Assembly: GCA_964006375.1 (NCBI GenBank)
Contig: OZ023269.1
Coordinates: forward strand, 64,414,029 to 64,478,028
Direction of reading: 5' to 3'
Origin: Tillus elongatus
Taxonomy: Eukaryota; Arthropoda; Insecta; Coleoptera; Cleridae
DNA: 64,000 bases
This document shows positions 61,600 to 64,000 of this stretch, piece by piece. Within the stretch, counting starts at the first letter, position 1. Each line of letters begins with the position of its first letter. The notes beneath the pieces are model-generated. The model searched no databases. It saw only the letters and a program-made list of their open reading frames with translations, and was not told the DNA's origin. Made by a program: the position numbers and the translations under genes.

Positions 61600-62660
61600 G
61601 TTTGAAAATCTCAATTTCTTCTAACACCAAAACTTAAGAGATTTAAAATCTTAGCATCGGTATCTTTGCTAAAGCAGTGACCCTCTCTTAAATGACAACC
61701 AAAGACTAGCGTGTCATTATCGGCTTTGTTTCTACTCCTGAGGTGCTCTGAGACCCTGGTACCTAATTATCTTCCGGTTCTTCCAATATAATCAGCTTTA
61801 CAACCAGGGGTACCACATCTTAAGCGATCGATGCCTGACTTCTTCAGGTCTGGAATATTATCTTTATTGTGGATGAACAAGTTGTTGACAGTGTTCATAG
61901 ACTTGAATAAAAACTTGACATTGTTGCACTTGAAAGCCTTGACTGTGGCGTTGGACAGAGGACCACAGTAAGTGAATGGGAAATAAGATACTCTTTCCGG
62001 TTGAGCGACGCGTAGACTAGTGCTCGTTTCGATGAAGAGCTAACGGCTCCTCCTGTTGACCATATTATCGACTATACTGAGTGGGTACTCGTTGTTTACT
62101 GCGAGTTGCTTAATAAGATTTAGTTCTTTGATGAAGTTGGTCCCCGACAATGGGACTCTGAACAATCTGTCGACCAAAAATCTGAGTGATACCATTTTGT
62201 GAGACATATGCTGGTAAGACTTGAACGGAATAAGGTGGTCGGTCTGAGTGGGTTTTTTATAGATATCAAAAACTATGGAGCGGATACTCCTCTTCAACTT
62301 CAGGTCGAGGAAGCTTATAGATGAATCAACTTCTAACTCCATGGTGCAATCGCTGTTGATATGTAGGGCATTTGGCCAACACTGGAACCGGTGGAGCTGC
62401 TCTATGGTACCCTACCAAACCACAAATATGTCATCGACATAACGTGACCAGGGAGAAACGTGCCTCAAGTAGGGGTTGTAGTCTCTAAAAACCAGTTCCC
62501 TTTCAAAGAAGCTCATAAATGCTTCCGCAAAAGGGGTAACAAAGAGTTACCCATAGGGAGACCATCCTTCTGCACGAAAATCTTATCCTCGAACGAAAAC
62601 AAATTATGAGCCAAGCAGACCTTTACCAAGGCGTGGAGAGCCCTCTGAGATTCGAATCTG
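61600..62660 (-). pseudogene. PLE-1 reverse transcriptase and GIY-YIG relic
   Basis: From about 62640: KVCLAHNLFSFEDKIFVQKD and GLPMGNSL (RT motif B), then RYVDDIFVVW near 62440 (the catalytic motif of PLE RT). The open frame 62342-62040 follows with VDSSISFLDLKL, YKKPTQTDHLIPF and SYQHMSHKMVS. The end has GCKADYIGRTGR near 61780 and VSEHLRS, the GIY-YIG endonuclease. Motif order is that of PLE proteins. The 5' RT part is lost at the palindrome. Stops and frameshifts are several. PLE proteins copy RNA at nicked DNA using this nuclease. Confidence 0.85.
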
Positions 62661-62720
62661 AGAGGGCTCTCCACGCCTTGGTGAAGGTCTGCTTGGTTCA
62701 GAATGTCTTCGTTCGAGGGT
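62587..62720. repeat. Near-perfect palindrome inside PLE-1, centre at TTCGAA
   Basis: Arms 62587-62653 and 62654-62720 are complementary with few mismatches and no loop. The left arm is PLE coding sequence, so this is a head-to-head junction of two PLE copies, the second being cut short. Confidence 0.85.
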
Positions 62721-63056
62721 AGGATTAATTATTATTATTATTATATTAATTCCTTTTGACTGCATATTTTAGCTTTAATTTCGTTTTTTAACTTGTATTA
62801 TTGTAACAGCTTAGGTTTTTACTGTAGCTCTCTTATCTTTAATTTGACTTTTAGTTTGCTTTTTAACCTTGACGTTTCTGTATAGTGTCTTGTGCCCATT
62901 GTGCTCTAACCTGCACAATTGCTTACCAGAAATTTGCTGACAGAAATTTTTATTGTGTTTCTAGATTTATCACCTGAAGATTACCACTTAGTAAGCCGAA
63001 ACGCCTTGGGAAATTTAATACATTTTGTTGTCTGCAGAGAAGCCTTTCCTTGAATG

Positions 63057-64000
63057 TTTTAAATATGTCTCTCCCAGACTGTGTGACATTTAGGAATGAG
63101 AAGTATCCTTGTGACTTGGGATTTTTTATTCTATTAGAAAAAATTGTGTGTTACTTTGCTAATATTTTATTTGCAGTTACATATGTATATTTGAATAATT
63201 ATTTTCAGATTATTCACAGACGTAGTGTATCAAATAACAATTTTTTGTGTGAGTTGGTCTTACTTTTTTGTGTAAAAGTGATATGGCGTACCCCTTTATG
63301 TTGTGCCGTGTTTCGCCAACTACCACACCAAGACAATAAGTATTTATATTCTATTTTCATTTTTCCTGCACGAACTAGTGCACACATGACACGCCAAAAG
63401 TATTCTTTCACGGCAATACCAATCAAGTTGCAATTTTTGCAAATTTTTAGCTTTTGAATCATTCGCATGATCTGCCACTGATTTCGTATTTTTAAGTGCC
63501 CTTAGTTTACATAAAAGTCGTTTTTTCCAACGTGAAAACCTGATCTACTTACAATTTTATGAACAAACTAAACACTAGACGAAGAAAAAAAGCTCCCCAC
63601 TAGATGGCCCAATTTTTTTAAATTGACTCCACACTTAAGGGGGTAATGTGGCCACATCGGCTTGTATTTCGTCCAGCGTTTTCCTAATAATCTGTTGATT
63701 TTTAGTCACTTGTCCAATTTATTAAAGACATTAGTCAGCTTTTTCTATTCTTGTGTTTTTCATCGATAATTATATACGTTGCATACAGCTTCTCGATTGC
63801 AGGTTTTATCCTGGCAATAGATATGACCTCATTGGCTAAAGTCTCAAATGTATCTCTCTGCGCCACTGTATCCAATATTTGAGTGACCTTATGATGTAGG
63901 TATTTAGGGGTGTGAGTCGCAGAGATTGCAGACGTATCGTACTAATCTATGATTTAAACGAGCTAGGCGCTTAAATTAATCGTTATCAATTTCAGAGTAT
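63057..64000. other. No recognised gene
   Basis: AT-rich DNA after PLE-1. A 135-codon plus-strand frame (63050-63457) has hydrophobic segments but no family resemblance, and overlaps an open minus-strand frame. No repeat or RNA is seen. Confidence 0.35.

Larger units (their letters stand above)
60598..63056 (-). mobile_element. Penelope-like element (PLE-1) flanked by inverted repeats
   Basis: The segment 60598-60905 and the reverse complement of 62795-63056 match at roughly 85% by eye. Both carry CGAAACGC and GTTAAAAGCAAACTAAAAG-like words. Between them lie a PLE coding relic on the minus strand and a sharp palindrome. Inverted or tandem terminal repeats with hammerhead motifs are usual for PLEs. 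Borders are approximate, and no target duplication was found. Confidence 0.7.

Noticed and set aside
63050..63457. 135-codon plus-strand frame
   Set aside because: No family resemblance, overlaps an equally open minus-strand frame, and lies in AT-rich DNA next to a PLE end.

Overview
This is eukaryotic, AT-rich, repeat-dense DNA, most likely from an arthropod (probably an insect). The evidence is the mix of repeat families: a Polinton/Maverick (adintovirus-like) element with insect-type accessory genes, mariner-like and pogo-like transposase relics, I-clade and RTE-like non-LTR retrotransposons, several Penelope-like elements (PLEs), a young Ty3/gypsy element, a large DDE transposon and long TA and CA microsatellites. 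I see no ordinary single-copy host gene, rRNA or tRNA. Species cannot be told from the sequence.

Layout. 1-9.6 kb: relics of RTE-like and mariner-like elements, a perfect (AC) tract of 1,340 bp, an RTE-like endonuclease scrap and a broken pogo-like transposase. 9.7-41.2 kb: one nested structure. An I-clade retrotransposon on the minus strand (ORF1 at 41.2 kb, ORF2 3' end at 9.7 kb) is split by a 26.5-kb Polinton at 10808-37364. The six bases CATTCT flank the Polinton on both sides, and taking one copy of them restores the retrotransposon reading frame.

Inside the Polinton, 11.3-20.3 kb is mostly satellite-like DNA. From 20.3 kb comes the gene block. A protein-primed DNA polymerase B with a spliced-on zinc-finger exon, followed by two accessory genes, is on the plus strand. 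Integrase, a duplicated small gene, a DUF8207-like gene and the packaging ATPase are on the minus strand. A pX-like core protein, adenovirus-type protease, minor capsid (penton-like) protein, double-jelly-roll major capsid protein and small accessory genes are on the plus strand. Together these would make a protein-primed, self-integrating DNA virus or transposon with a full virion-building set. Nearly every long gene carries stops or frameshifts, so this copy is dead. The polymerase gene is itself interrupted by a 493-bp insert with a 12-bp target duplication, made largely of a 157-bp-arm palindrome that carries two complete hammerhead-ribozyme folds, one on each strand.

41.5-47.1 kb: two further PLE relics on the minus strand, one with a hammerhead-like tail. 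47.25-51.96 kb: a gypsy element with LTRs identical by eye, inserted in a TA microsatellite and broken by one extra A in reverse transcriptase. 54.19-57.73 kb: a DDE transposon with long inverted ends, a 4-bp target duplication, subterminal GCAGTAA repeats and a spliced but decayed transposase. 57.7-60.6 kb: tandem duplications. 60.6-63.06 kb: a PLE between inverted repeats holding hammerhead-like motifs. The last kilobase shows nothing I recognise.
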